Shown here piece after piece: positions 22,301-32,243 of a stretch of DNA of 64,000 nucleotides. This DNA comes from Undaria pinnatifida (Eukaryota > Sar > Phaeophyceae > Laminariales > Alariaceae). The stretch lies in the NCBI GenBank assembly GCA_012845835.1, contig JABAKD010000004.1, positions 11,323,522 to 11,387,521 of the forward strand. The letters are read 5' to 3'. The translations under genes and the position numbers were made by a program. How positions within the stretch are numbered: the first letter of the stretch is position 1; the number at the start of each line of letters is the position of its first letter. The notes beneath the pieces are model-generated. The model did not search any database and was not told where the DNA came from. It saw only the letters and a program-made list of their open reading frames with translations.

Positions 22301-22439
22301 GCCATTTCCCCGATCAGGGGATTTCACCGCACCATCCCCCCCCCCATCGAGCGTTTTTTTTTTTCTCTCTCTCCAATGCGATATTCTATCGTATGCCAAA
22401 GATATCCGAGGTCCACCTTGCCCAAATGGCACGTTTCTG

Positions 22440-22511
22440 CCAATAACCCTCAAACCGCCCTTATATTACGGGATTTCCAAACCGCCCTTATATTTAGAGT
22501 CGGAGGGAGTA
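22440..22511 (-). mobile_element. Stowaway/mariner-type terminal repeat at a TA site
   Basis: Read on the minus strand, the segment begins TA, then CTCCCTCCGACTCTAAATAT, and contains the word ATAAGGGCGGTTTG twice in direct orientation. CTCCCTCCG after a TA is the classic end of Stowaway MITEs and mariner-like elements. The TA target dinucleotide is at 22510-22511. The matching inverted terminus was not found on the left side, so the other end is deleted or replaced. Confidence 0.72.
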
Positions 22512-22599
22512 TGTTGGAATTTTGGGTAATTTTCAGTCAACCATTTTTCCACAGTTCGAAAGAGTCATCAAGGAAGAAATTACAGCAGTAGTAGTGGTA

Positions 22600-22782
22600 A
22601 GGAGTCATAAGTCAAGTGATAACTTGATGAAGATAAGTCAGAAGCCCATATTATTATCAACGTAAGATGAGGATTGAGGTTCGGAATGGATCAAAGGAAG
22701 AAATCAAAACACCTACAAACGAGGACCTGGTGTTGGAAGTTGACCTTCTCACGTAGTCGTGGGGAGATCTTGGAGTAGGGTA
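22600..22782 (+). repeat. RepD copy 1, left part
   Basis: It matches 29515-29692: GTTCGGAAT(G/A)GATC, ACCTGGTGTT, GTTGACCTTC and GGAGATCTTG(G/A)AGTAGG are shared in order. The match stops at the TTG run, where an insertion begins. Confidence 0.75.
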
Positions 22783-23240
22783 TTGTTGTTGTTGTTGTTG
22801 TTCTCACACTAACTCGCATAGTCACGTTCGTGGTCACAGGACAGGCTCCAGTCACTCTGGAGCTGAGGAATACTCTACGGAAAAACACAAACAACTCAAC
22901 GTGCTACACGCATATGTCACAGCTGACGCAATTCATGCCTCCACCCGAAACATATAAAAGTGAAATCGGGAGTCAGTCTACGATGTGCCAGGTCTATACC
23001 TGTGCATACGCCTCATTACTCGCGCCTGGAAAAACCGACTATACCGCTTGCCACCCAAGAAAGACTACCACGCATGTATCACACGTAGTATCTATCACTA
23101 CGCATACGCATGACAAACGCAAGTCAATTGGGAAGAAAAAACGAAGAACAACTAAGAAGAAAAAGGAAAGGAAAGAAAAGAGAAGAAGGCGAAAAAAGAA
23201 AACAAAAAGCAGAATATTATCGAAGTATGAGAAAATATGG
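22783..23240 (+). repeat. TTG repeat, long copy, within RepD
   Basis: It starts with (TTG)n, continues through TTCTCACACTAACTCGCATA, GGTCACAGGACAGGCTCC, an ACATATAAAAGTGAAATCGG word (TATA-like), and ends in a purine-rich A/G tail from about 23125. The copy at 47640-48120 has the same start and the same type of tail, which fits a retroposed element of about 350-450 bp. Other copies: 45615-45770, 51180-51420 (minus), 21120-21440 (minus). Confidence 0.75.
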
Positions 23241-23434
23241 GTTTTGTACGTACGTACGAAGTTTGACCAATCAGATCAATGCATTAATTCATAGTCGTAT
23301 GAGTGATAGCCTTGGGTACACCTGGCCCAGCTGTGTAGGCGACGACCTGCACGCGGAGCGCGTAGGGGAGCAGAGTCAGAGCTACAGGTCCAAGGTGTGA
23401 TACAGAATAGTTTAAGTTCGTGCACTCCTCGACG

Positions 23435-24871
23435 ATGGAAGAGTGCAAATCACCGGAGGCCGAAGCTCTCGTGGCTGCTGCTGTACGCGGTCCTAATCAG
23501 GCTGCCTCGGATGCTACGAGAGTCGAGGCAGAGGCTTATGCTGCTGTCGCTGCTGTGCAAGCTGGGGTCGACGCTCGCCGTGCCGAAGCTCTGGCTGCTG
23601 TGCAAGCTGAGTCCGAAGGTCGCCGTGCCGCAGCAGCTTCGGTTGCTGCTACTGCTGCGCCTGCCACCGCGGCAACATCTTTATTCAGCCCCAGTCCCAC
23701 TGGGTCCGAGGCTGCGGGGGTCACATCGGCTGAATTGCTGCTCTGGCATAAGCAGGTGTCTGGCGAGTTCGCTCGGATAGACGCAGACATGATCCGCATC
23801 AAGGCGACGATGGATCGGCTGCTCGCATCCGTCGAAACCTTGCAGGATGCGATGGCCGGTGGCGCATCAAGAGTCGAGAACGTGGAGGCCATGTTACAGC
23901 AGTTCATGGACAACGTTGGCGATCGGCAGCCGGCTTCACGGGACAGTGGGGACGTGAGGGAGCGCCAACTCCAAAAGTCGCAACTAACCGACGATACGGC
24001 GCTCTGGAAGAAGATGGCGTCTAGAAAACATTGGGTGCTCCGCGGGCGCATACCTCCCAACATTGGCGACTCGGCGGCGGATATCCAGTCCTTCGTAGGC
24101 GAGGCCGTCAACGTCACGACGTCAGTGGCTACCCAGCTCCGCGCGATCAGTGACTTTGACGTTCGTGCGTACGGGCCGCGGGCGGAAGGGATGGTCGATC
24201 ACCTGCTGATGATGGTCGCTGACCGCCTTGATTTCTTGCGCCAGGCTCTTGAGGCGGTCCTGTCTGTTGGATTTTCCCTCGATAGCGACGGCAACGGTCA
24301 CTGCCGGGAGAGGGTGGCAACGATCGATGGCGCCTTCACGTCGGCGTCGGCCGACCTACGCCGGCATACCCTGAGCAATATTATCCTACTCTCTGGCCCC
24401 GCGGCGCGGGCTGTCATGAGCGAGATGGTAAACGACGATCTTCGCCTGTGGGTCAACGACCTCATGCGATTGGCACAGCAAGTCTGCCCGCCGATGGTGC
24501 CCCCTCTGTCCGACTTCACGTTCTCGATGCCGCCTGTGCCTTCGTTCAAGCGCACGAGCGACTTTTGCTTTAGCGGGGGAGACGTGCTCAAGCTCGTCGA
24601 TGGATTTCATGTCCCCCGCGACAGCCAGGACGGGCCGTCCGAGAGAAAAAGCAACCCGGCCAGCCCCGGTACACCAAAGAAAAAAATCGCTGCCCAGTGC
24701 CGGCAGTTTGCTTCTCTGGGCCGATGCCGGTTCTCCAACTGCAAATTCTTGCATTCGGCTCTCCCGGCCGACGCCACTTCACTCGATGCCCTTCGCGACA
24801 GTGGCAGTTCGGCGGCGCCGGCTGTTGGGTCGCGGGCGTTGGCGCTGCGCTCAGAGCCCAAGCAAAGATAA
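23435..24871 (+). CDS. 478-aa gag-like protein with C-terminal CCCH zinc finger
   Basis: The first ATG in the open frame is at 23435; a GTG 15 bases earlier is in frame but less likely. Residues about 1-85 are Ala/Glu-rich helix (AEALVAAAVRG, AAVAAVQAGVDARRAEALAA). Residues about 95-190 look like coiled coil. A compact alpha-helical middle follows (about 195-390). The C-terminus holds Cys422, Cys431, Cys436 and His440, a CX8CX4CX3H finger, followed by a Ser/Ala-rich tail. Helical body plus nucleic-acid-binding finger resembles gag or ORF1 products of retroelements, though no polymerase follows. The ORF lies inside a 2.1-kb insert within RepD, which supports mobility. It has no frameshift or stop, which is unusual here, so it may be young or still selected. 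Exact family unknown. Confidence 0.72.
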   Translation: MEECKSPEAEALVAAAVRGPNQAASDATRVEAEAYAAVAAVQAGVDARRAEALAAVQAESEGRRAAAASVAATAAPATAATSLFSPSPTGSEAAGVTSAELLLWHKQVSGEFARIDADMIRIKATMDRLLASVETLQDAMAGGASRVENVEAMLQQFMDNVGDRQPASRDSGDVRERQLQKSQLTDDTALWKKMASRKHWVLRGRIPPNIGDSAADIQSFVGEAVNVTTSVATQLRAISDFDVRAYGPRAEGMVDHLLMMVADRLDFLRQALEAVLSVGFSLDSDGNGHCRERVATIDGAFTSASADLRRHTLSNIILLSGPAARAVMSEMVNDDLRLWVNDLMRLAQQVCPPMVPPLSDFTFSMPPVPSFKRTSDFCFSGGDVLKLVDGFHVPRDSQDGPSERKSNPASPGTPKKKIAAQCRQFASLGRCRFSNCKFLHSALPADATSLDALRDSGSSAAPAVGSRALALRSEPKQR

Positions 24872-24889
24872 GAAAAGCAAGAAAATGCA

Positions 24890-25690
24890 ATGGATCTATC
24901 TGAGTAGCTGAAATAATCACGTGTTTTTGGTAGGTGGAAAAGTCGTCGTTGGGTAATACGTACATTCCTGGAAGAAGTTGAGAACAATATTACAGTCGTG
25001 GTACAGGACTGATTGCCAGCAAGTAGTTGCAAGGTCGGTAAGTTTTGAGAGCAGATTTCTCGGGGTTTGTCGTGGTTGCCCTTTCATGTCAGAAGCTCGC
25101 TGGGTGTCGCTTGGAGCTGTATCGAGTCGATGCACGAAATGGCAAGCCACCGGGGTGGGGTGAGACTGATGTAAGCGAGTATCAGGCGAAAGCAATCAGT
25201 ATGTGACGGATTGGTAGGTGGACTACAGTGAAGAAGAAAGATAAAGGATGCTCTATTACACATGATCCATCAATCATGTTTCCTGACCAGTTCTCGAAGC
25301 CAGAACAAAAGCAATTTATAAGAATATTGTGAGGACGTCAGCCGTGAGTTCGACGAATTTCTGGTCAATACTCATCTTTGATAGCTGCGTTGTTGGTACT
25401 TGTAATATACTATGTGAGTGACTTTTCTCTATCTGGGAAGGGTCTATTATTTTTGTTAAAATATATATACAGACTATATATGTATATAGACTAGACTACA
25501 TAGTATTAGTATAAATATCTAGTCTATAGACAAGACCATTTATTTCGTCTGATGGAAGCACCTGCAGATATAGTATGGAATGAGTTTGGACCGCTAGCGA
25601 GATACAACAGCCGTCTCGTGAGTGAAATTCACCAGACCGAGTGAGCCGAGTCCAATTCCTACTGCATTGGCGTTGTCCTGTGATGCCGTC
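24890..25690 (+). repeat. RepD copy 1, right part, with nested RepC fragment
   Basis: It matches 29695-30250 at roughly 85-90% by eye, from GTAGCTGAAATAATCACG to GAGCCGAGTCCAATTC. The match is broken between 25319 and 25537 by an insert absent from the other copy. Confidence 0.9.
25314..25542 (-). mobile_element. Diverged RepC fragment inserted in RepD
   Basis: The insert is 25319-25537 (219 bp), flanked by the direct repeat ATTTA (25314-25318 and 25538-25542). Its left 90 bp resemble the inverted RepC terminus (GTGAGTTCGACGAATTTC, then ACTCATCTTTGATAGCTG). The remainder is AT-rich with TATATA and GTCTATA words. The uninterrupted site is at about 30118 in the second RepD copy. Confidence 0.65.
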
Positions 25691-27073
25691 TGTTGGGATA
25701 CATGCTTGCAAAACGCTTCGAGACCCGAACTGCGCGGAAAAAGGAGACGACCGGATGTACTTGTCTTCGTTCCCTGGTGCGTCGTACGACCGGGAATTTG
25801 TTTTTTCTTCGTAATTAAACTGTCCCGCTTTGCTTTCCGAGTGACCTCAATGGTCGTAAAGGTCAGGAACAAAGGGTTTTCATCTTAAACCACTGAATGG
25901 CGCCTACGTTTCTGTCCAGCGTGGTACATGCCATACGCTGCACTGCCTCCTTCGCCGCTCGACGCTGCTGCTGCTGCTGCTGCCGTGCGAGTACGTAGTT
26001 CTCGGTTGCATCACGTTAGCCCTCCTTTCGTAGCAGTTTTCTTACTCCCACTCGCCCGTCAGTGCGTTTGTCTTACCGTATCTTGACGATGTGACGGCCT
26101 TCTAATTGTCACACCTAGTGGCCAAGGTGGTACAAGGCACATCGCCGGTTCAGCATGCACTAGGCGCTGCGATACCTTTCTTTTTTTTTCGAGGATCTGG
26201 GATTTTGTACGACAAAGAAAAATGATGATTTTGCAGGCAGCCAACCTGCACCAGTCATCGACTATGTTGAGTAGCCGTAGACAGTGATTCGAGAACAACC
26301 TGGGGCGGTACACCCCGTCTTCTTCCGCCTTTCCGATCACTGTCTGTAACCGCCGATTCCTGTAGAAGAGTAGATAATCCAAAATGTGCGGTATCGTACA
26401 GAACCATGTGACGGAGTAATTCGGGTACCTTGGACCAGAATTTCCATGGGTCCCTTAACTATAGTGTTTTGTTTTACCGTTGTACAGCGGAAAGCCGACG
26501 AAAACAGGAGTCGTGACCTCGATTCGTCATGAGCTTCACGAATTTTTTGCATTGATGAGCCATGTTGTGTCAATTCCCCAGTAGTAGGCTGAAGAAAGAA
26601 ATTCAGTAGGATACGTGGAAAATCTCCGGTCGTTTTGATCACACGATTAATTTAGTCGCCTAAGGCAGTGCGAATACTCGTAGCAAACGAGGTTCGCCCA
26701 TTGCGTCTCCCCGTTTCCATGGTAAAAAACCAGGTACCCGCGACAAGGTGCCTCGTGTTGGTGAGCTACAGCTAGGTGTTGGTTATGGCAGCGTATCAAA
26801 ATACTGTAGTGTTGCACCCCCAGAATTTTGTCGCCCGTCACCGACGAGGACAAAAGGTGATTCAGACATCCACGTACGATTCCTCACCGCCGTTATGCCC
26901 GTTACAGTACCGGTATCGCCTGTGATCGCCCTTCAACAGCGTACTCAAATCTGTTCCATCAAAGACGTAGCCCCGCGCCTTCCTTACCGGTTGTTTCAGA
27001 ACAAGAAATAAGATTGCCTGTAAGGTCAAGCGGTTTGTCTGGAGGATGTTAGATTCCTCTGACCAAGATTGTT
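25691..27073. other. Unassigned stretch
   Basis: A short (CTG)n run lies at about 25966-25985. Otherwise I see only short ORFs with no motif and no convincing splice structure. Confidence 0.45.
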
Positions 27074-27664
27074 GTGTTCAATAGCCGCTTGCTTTTTATT
27101 CTAACCAAGATTGATGAGCGTTTTTTTTTACTTCCTCATGCCATCATTTGCTTGGGGGGTGATTTCAGAAAGTCCCTCTTATTAACAACACTTACTCGGC
27201 AAAGTACACACAGGGTCGAATGCACGATCTTCGCACCTTGGCAACTCTTTGATAGGTATGATTTTTTTTTGGTCGACGATTGCAGAAGAGGCGGTCTCGA
27301 TTCGAAACAATCAAATAATAATTCACGTCGGCCAAGCCTGTCGCAACGCCGGTATCAGCTGGCCAGTAACGGCTGTGCGGTCGCTTCAAAACATGCGCAC
27401 ACCCATGCCATCGGTCGTGGCGGCTCCGCGCCGCCCCTGTCCGAATTCTCAGAAAAAGCGATCTGGTTCCCTGTCTGGCAGATGTCTCATCCAGAGCATG
27501 TAGTCCTCCCTGACTCTAAGATAGAGGTGCCTGATTTCTTACCTGAATTCAACATTTCTGGAGAGGGAAAATCAACGTCACACTTTCCCGCCAAACAGAA
27601 CCCATGTCCGAATTCACGCCGGGCCTCATGCGAGACGCACATACCCCGGCATAGCTTTCATTGA
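27074..27664 (+). other. Open frame of 196 codons, coding status doubtful
   Basis: A long open frame starts at GTG; there is no ATG near its start. The C-terminal third (IWFPVWQMSHPEHVVLPDSK region) is polar and could be an exon, but no donor or acceptor fits clearly and no family is recognised. Probably chance, listed because it is the longest frame between 25.7 and 31 kb. Confidence 0.2.
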
Positions 27665-28526
27665 CACGGGTTTCCCACAGCAGTACCTTATACCAGCACG
27701 TTCTATTATAATAGAGTCCGTTAGAAGGATTGATTGACGCACGTAAACGTCAATTTCTTTTTCCCCCATTAATTGTACCAGCAATCAGCAGTTAGTAACT
27801 ACTACTTTGTTGTGCGTCTCAAAACGCTGTGTTGCTTTTGGTCAAAACGTCTCTGGCGTAGAAAACGTTTTTCAGCAACGATGAGCGCAGTTCGATCATT
27901 GCGTGTCGAGTCTATACTACGATCCACAAACCCGCCTGTTGAATAATTGGCAGCTCATCGGTTTCTGACACCATTATTCACGTCCGTCAGGTTTAGCCAA
28001 AGAAGTAAGGTAGGATAAGGATTTCGGTTACCGTCACACCACTATTACAACGCTTCGATTGATGCTCGTGCATTAATATCACCCGCAGGCATTAGAGGAA
28101 CGATACTTTTGGTAGACGGATATGTCAGCGAGAGTTAAATCCGAATGGTGGATGTCCCGAAGTACAGTACTGCGTAAAGCCGCGACACGTCGCTCGCGGG
28201 AAACACCTTTTGTTATGCCGCTGATTTCCCTCCCGCTGCCATTGTGGAGTATCGTTCGACTTTCCATATCCGTTGCATTTAATAATGAACTAGCTCATGT
28301 ATTATTATCGTATATGGATTTCCGGGTTTTTGAGTCCGAGACGAATACAACTCACTGTGAGATTGTCAGATACTGTTTCGTTTTTGGTTTGCCGAAGCTG
28401 TAACATCACCCACGTAGGATTTGATAACAGGTGCTCCCGAACGCACCAACGCCTTGCCGCTCAGCGTGCAGAACATCGGGGGCCTAGCACTGTTTTGCTG
28501 CCTGACTGGTTACGTCCTTACCCCAG
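27665..28526. other. Unassigned stretch upstream of an exon candidate
   Basis: No gene is recognised. The last 25 bases (branch-like CTGAC then TTACGTCCTTACCCCAG) form the acceptor of the next entry. Confidence 0.4.
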
Positions 28527-28727
28527 ACCATCCGAATCCGGCAAGGCACGTTTGACGAAGCCCTGAAGAAGTTCGCACTTGTTTCATGGTGGATACTGGA
28601 GGACGACGGTTCGGGACACGTCCCCAGCGCCTCGTCGGAAGGGGACACCTGGTCATCCTACGCCGCCATATTTTTTGTTTGTGGTGTTGTTGTTTGGGGT
28701 TGTGTTTGTTTTTTTTTGGCACTGCAG
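28527..28727 (+). CDS. Candidate internal exon with a membrane segment
   Basis: The block is bounded by an acceptor (CCTTACCCCAG) and a perfect donor (CAG|GTAAGA). It is 201 nt (67 codons), open in one frame that is closed just upstream by TGA, so it needs splicing. It begins TIRIRQGTFDEALKKFALVS, continues with an acidic linker, and ends in a hydrophobic run (AAIFFVCGVVVWGCVCFFLA) that would span a membrane. Both borders are phase 0. Neighbouring exons were not found; the frame does not join the 66-bp repeat ORF at 28941. Unknown gene. Confidence 0.45.
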
Positions 28728-28940
28728 GTAAGAAAACTAAATGGTGGACAGGTATGGGCGCAGCGCCATCGTTGCGAAGATTAAAAGGTATCCGGCGTTT
28801 CCTTAGGGTGAAAAATGTTCAAAGATACATGATTTCTTTCGAAGAAGGACGGGTTTATGCTTGGGTAGGACTGTAAGAAGTTACCTGGATCGCGAAGATG
28901 GGTTGCGTCCTGAGTGGGCCGGAGGCATAGTAACAACAGT

Positions 28941-29138
28941 ATTGAAACGGTTGCATCCACGCCCTCCGATTTCGTTGAGGCTGCCGATCGGGAAAGGATT
29001 GGGGACATGGAATCGCCTGCATCAACGCCCCCATATTTCGTTCAGGCTGTCGTTCCGAGAAGCGTTGGGCATTCGGAATCGATTGCATCAACGCCCCCAG
29101 GTTTAGTTGAGACTGTCGTTTCGGAAAAAGAGTGGGGT
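28941..29138 (+). repeat. 66-bp tandem repeat, three units, open in several frames
   Basis: Units begin at 28941, 29007 and 29073. The period is a multiple of three, so a plus frame (28914-29165) reads a 22-residue repeat with the core ASTPPxFVxAVV. The minus strand is also open (28855-29157) with a repeat ending GALMQ(S/A)IP. Which strand, if any, is coding cannot be told. A period of exactly 22 codons with conserved prolines favours a coding repeat. Confidence 0.7.
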
Positions 29139-29514
29139 TGCATTCGGGTTTCATCATCGCATTGAGTGATTGACAATGTTGGAGTATCGAAGAAAAATCT
29201 CAGCTTGCCACCCCACGCTACATTGATGGGCATGGACTAGTATGGCAAAGCTTAGATTATACCTTGTTCTTCGGTTAGCGCGCAAATCGAGACTGCTCTG
29301 TCGTTCTGTCTTGATCGATTTTCAGTCTTAGTGGTCATTCAAGTTTTTGTTTCGGTCGCGTTGACTTGATTAAACGTCCCAGTGGTGCACGTGTATGGTT
29401 GCCATCAAATCCATTGCGTGAGATTACTGTAACGACTTCTTATCTTGCGGTAATTGCTTTTGAGTAGAAAACTCTCAAGTTTGCTACTAAAAAGCAGGGT
29501 AGGCCAATGTGGTA

Positions 29515-30250
29515 AAAAATTATTAGTCAATGGATAATTTGACAAAGGTAAGTTAAAATCTTCAAATTTAAGTTGAGGATTCAGGTTCGGAATAGATCCA
29601 AGGGAGATGTTAAGACGTCTACATACGAGTACCTGGTGTTTGAGTTGACCTTCGCTCGTACTCGTAGTCGTGGGTAGATCTTGAAGTAGGATATGGAGCC
29701 ATTTGGGTAGCCGAAATAATCACGGGTTTTCGGTAGGTGGAAAGGTCGTCGTTGGTTACTACGTACATTCCTGGAAGAAGTTGAGAAGAATGTGAAAGTC
29801 GCGGTACAGAACCGATTGCTAGCAAGTAGTTGCAAAGTCGGTAAGTTTTGAGAGCAGATTTCCCGGGGTTTGTCGTGGTTGCCCTTTCATGCCAGAAGCT
29901 CGCTGGGCGTCGCTTGGAGCCGCATCGAGTCGATGCGCGAAATGGCAAGCCACCGGGGTCGGGTGAGACTGAGATGAACGCGAGTATCAGGCGAAAGCAG
30001 TCAGTATGTGACGGATTGGTTGGCGGACAACAGTCAAGGAGAAGGATACAGGATGCTCAATTACACATGATCCATCAATCATGTTTCCTGACCAGTTCTC
30101 GAAGCCATAACAAACATTTTTTTCGTCGGATGGAAGAACCTGCAGATATTGTATGGGATGAGTTTGGGCAGCTAGCGAGAATACAGCCGTCTCGCAAGAT
30201 GGATTCACCAAACCGAGTAAGCCGAGTCCAATTCTTATTACATTGCTGCC
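29515..30250 (+). repeat. RepD copy 2, uninterrupted
   Basis: About 735 bp, the reference copy that shows where the 2.1-kb and 219-bp inserts entered copy 1. Minus-strand reading gives similar peptides in both copies (STSSRNVR, FHLPKTRDYF, YLQVLPSDE), which may mean that RepD contains a fragment of a former coding region, but no frame is intact. Confidence 0.88.
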
Positions 30251-30769
30251 GAAAACATGAATTTTGACCTTGGTCGCACGAAACGACGACGACGGTATTG
30301 ATTATTATGACGATAGCGTTTTGAGGTACCTGGTGGTATGAGTATGGTTTTGGTAGATCAGGAACAGTCACGTGTGTATTCATCCGTGCTTCATTTTTTT
30401 GCTGCCATAACGAGATGTGATGGATATGGTGGTTGTGGTATGATCACACAACTAAAATTTGAACCCTCCCTGATATTATGCCTGCAACAACAGAGTAACT
30501 GGTACGTGAAATTGTTTTTCTTTTTACGTACTCATACTGGGCAATAGTGGATGATTGGGCAGTAGGAGAAACCCGCTCGAGAAATGCCCCAAACTCGACG
30601 AGTTCGACAAGATTCTGAACCCGCGTTCGACTAGCATGTTCGCGAGCTGGTAGGATGCTTGATCGCGTTGAACAGGTATCGCAGTAGAGCTCACCACGTT
30701 TTCGATAGCATGGCTGACGCACACTGTGTACGAGACGAAGAGGGTTTCACCGTACATTGTTGCGGTTCA

Positions 30770-30800
30770 TTGGGTTAGGGCTAGGTTTAGGGTTAGGGTA
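30770..30800 (+). repeat. Interstitial telomere-like sequence
   Basis: Degenerate GGGTTAGGGCTAGGTTTAGG repeats (mix of TTAGGG and TTTAGGG types) over about 30 bases. Too short for a functional telomere. Confidence 0.7.
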
Positions 30801-31132
30801 TATAATATATGAAGAGTATGTCAACTATATTATCGAAAAACGTTCAGGTACCTCCAAGTATGGAGTACCAGGTAGGTAGGTATGATGAATGCTGACTCCC
30901 ATAGTCAAGAATAGTCAAGAAGCACGTGTCCTAATCAAAGTGTCCTGTAATACCAATGCGTGTTGAGAGCTTGGTATGGACTAAACCAGAGCGGAACTGG
31001 TTGGACAAAATGTGGCTTGACTCCGGAGTGGGGGAGTTTTATATTTGCTCTTTTTGGGGGTCATAAAATATTTGTTGAAGGCGATGCCCCTATACTCCAT
31101 AGGAGTTTGAGGATTCCATTATTGAGTTCGCA
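30801..31132. other. Unassigned stretch
   Basis: AT-rich flank with CAGGTAGGTAGG and ATAGTCAAGAATAGTCAAGA short duplications. Nothing else seen. Confidence 0.4.
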
Positions 31133-31588
31133 TTAATCTAGGATGGAATGAACATTACCATGACAGTTGTCACGGGCAGGGGGAATGTAGGATTCAGCAT
31201 GTGCTGGTATCAATGCCCGAGAATCGGGGTTTGTCTTGATCTTCATAGTTGTACCGTTTTTCATTTTGCTTGGGGCATGTTGAAAACGAGAGTATCTACC
31301 ACCAGAATTTTGCTCGATCGAAGATTTGGATGTATGACAATTTGGGGGAACCTTTGGGGGAACAACAATGTTGGTTCTTGGGGTGATTTGTTTGATAAAT
31401 TTAAAGAACCATATTCGAAAGGTTTTCTTTCTGGTTTCACACAGATTAGTCCTACTGCACTTTTGATCGCCCATAGTCTTATCAGCCATTTCCGGTACGA
31501 TTACTGCGGTTGAGTTCCACTCGCTACGGCGTTGGGTATCAGTATTCGGATTTGTGGAGCAGAGGCAGCATTGTGTTGAAAATGGCAT
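31133..31588 (-). CDS. Hypothetical 151-aa ORF
   Basis: An ATG-started ORF on the minus strand encodes a basic, Pro/Cys-containing protein (begins MPFSTQCCLC; middle KKTFRIWFFKFIKQITP; end YIPPARDNCHGNVHSILD). The opposite strand is also open for 121 codons, a common sign of a compositional artefact. No domain or splice evidence. The base composition is slightly more AT-rich than its surroundings, so it could be an insert of foreign origin, but this is speculation. Confidence 0.3.
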   Translation of the reverse strand: MPFSTQCCLCSTNPNTDTQRRSEWNSTAVIVPEMADKTMGDQKCSRTNLCETRKKTFRIWFFKFIKQITPRTNIVVPPKVPPNCHTSKSSIEQNSGGRYSRFQHAPSKMKNGTTMKIKTNPDSRALIPAHAESYIPPARDNCHGNVHSILD

Positions 31589-31689
31589 TAGATATTAGAG
31601 GCATGTGCTTTGGATGAGCTAGGTTTCGGATGGTACGCTTTATTTGAACGTTATCACGACGAGCATACAGGCAGGAGGAATGTTGGTTC

Positions 31690-31965
31690 ATGCCCGTGCA
31701 CAAGTCTGACGTATGCTGTGTATAACTGCTCAGAATCTATGGAGATGGTAGAGTAGGCCTATCAACATGATTGACGATCCCAATCTTGAATGTTCGAGTT
31801 GAGCCCACGTTGTCGGCTCCGTACACTATTAGTTGTCTTCTGGAGTGCCTGTTCAGAATGGCCTTCCTTCCGTCGGCGGAGAGAACGATAATCGATACTT
31901 GTTTCACGACTGCTTCCGAGGGCCCATCAACGACCGGTCGCCCAACCTTGATCGGTGTGGGCGAC
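31690..31965 (-). repeat. Inverted repeat, left arm
   Basis: The reverse strand of this arm matches 32500-32765: shared words include GATGGGCCCTCGGAAGCAGT, AGACAACT and AACGTGGGCTCAACT, ending with TCATACA/TTATACA and CAGAC(T/G)TGTGCAC. Identity is roughly 75-80% by eye. The two arms face each other across about 540 bp. Confidence 0.85.
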
Positions 31966-32243
31966 TCTCCCCCCTCTAGGCAAGGCTGTCGCCCGAAGAA
32001 AGCCTTCTCCTGGTTAGTAAAGATCAATAACTTCTGCTGTAGGTCCTCAACTGCAGACATGCTAATGTTAGTCTGACTAAAATCATCATTGCCCGCCTGT
32101 GCCCGTGTAGTAGCTGCCTCGGATTGCTTCGCTTGCACCTCATTCAAGACCATCGTTAATCCCTCCACAAGGCGTCCGGTGGGTAGTTCGTCGTTGCCTC
32201 GGGAATCTTGTTCCTCGGGTTGCGGTCGCCTTCTCTCCTCGTT
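31737..32243 (-). pseudogene. Degenerate coiled-coil ORF at the inverted repeat
   Basis: A minus frame runs from at least 32243 (NEERRRPQPEEQDSRGNDEL) through VEGLTMVLNEVQAKQSEAAT and an AVEDLQQKLL coiled-coil part to a terminator at 31737. Its C-terminal half lies inside the inverted-repeat arm, and the opposite arm encodes a frameshifted version (SEAVV then out of frame). Upstream, IYAESQVMQRLAAARRT continues the same style in another frame, implying a further frameshift near 32270. It looks like the 3' end of a retroelement or multicopy gene. No domain named. Confidence 0.5.

Noticed and set aside
28527..29165. Splicing of the 28527-28727 exon to the 66-bp repeat ORF
   Set aside because: No acceptor near 28900-28945 gives a compatible phase without creating a stop.
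24890..30250. RepD copies as the two LTRs of one retrotransposon
   Set aside because: They lack TG/CA ends, primer site and polypurine tract, no polymerase lies between them, and copy 1 starts well before the CCCH ORF; a dispersed repeat with insertions explains the data better.
31148..31513. Plus-strand 121-codon ORF
   Set aside because: Lies wholly antisense to a longer ATG ORF; at most one of them could be real and neither has a recognised domain.
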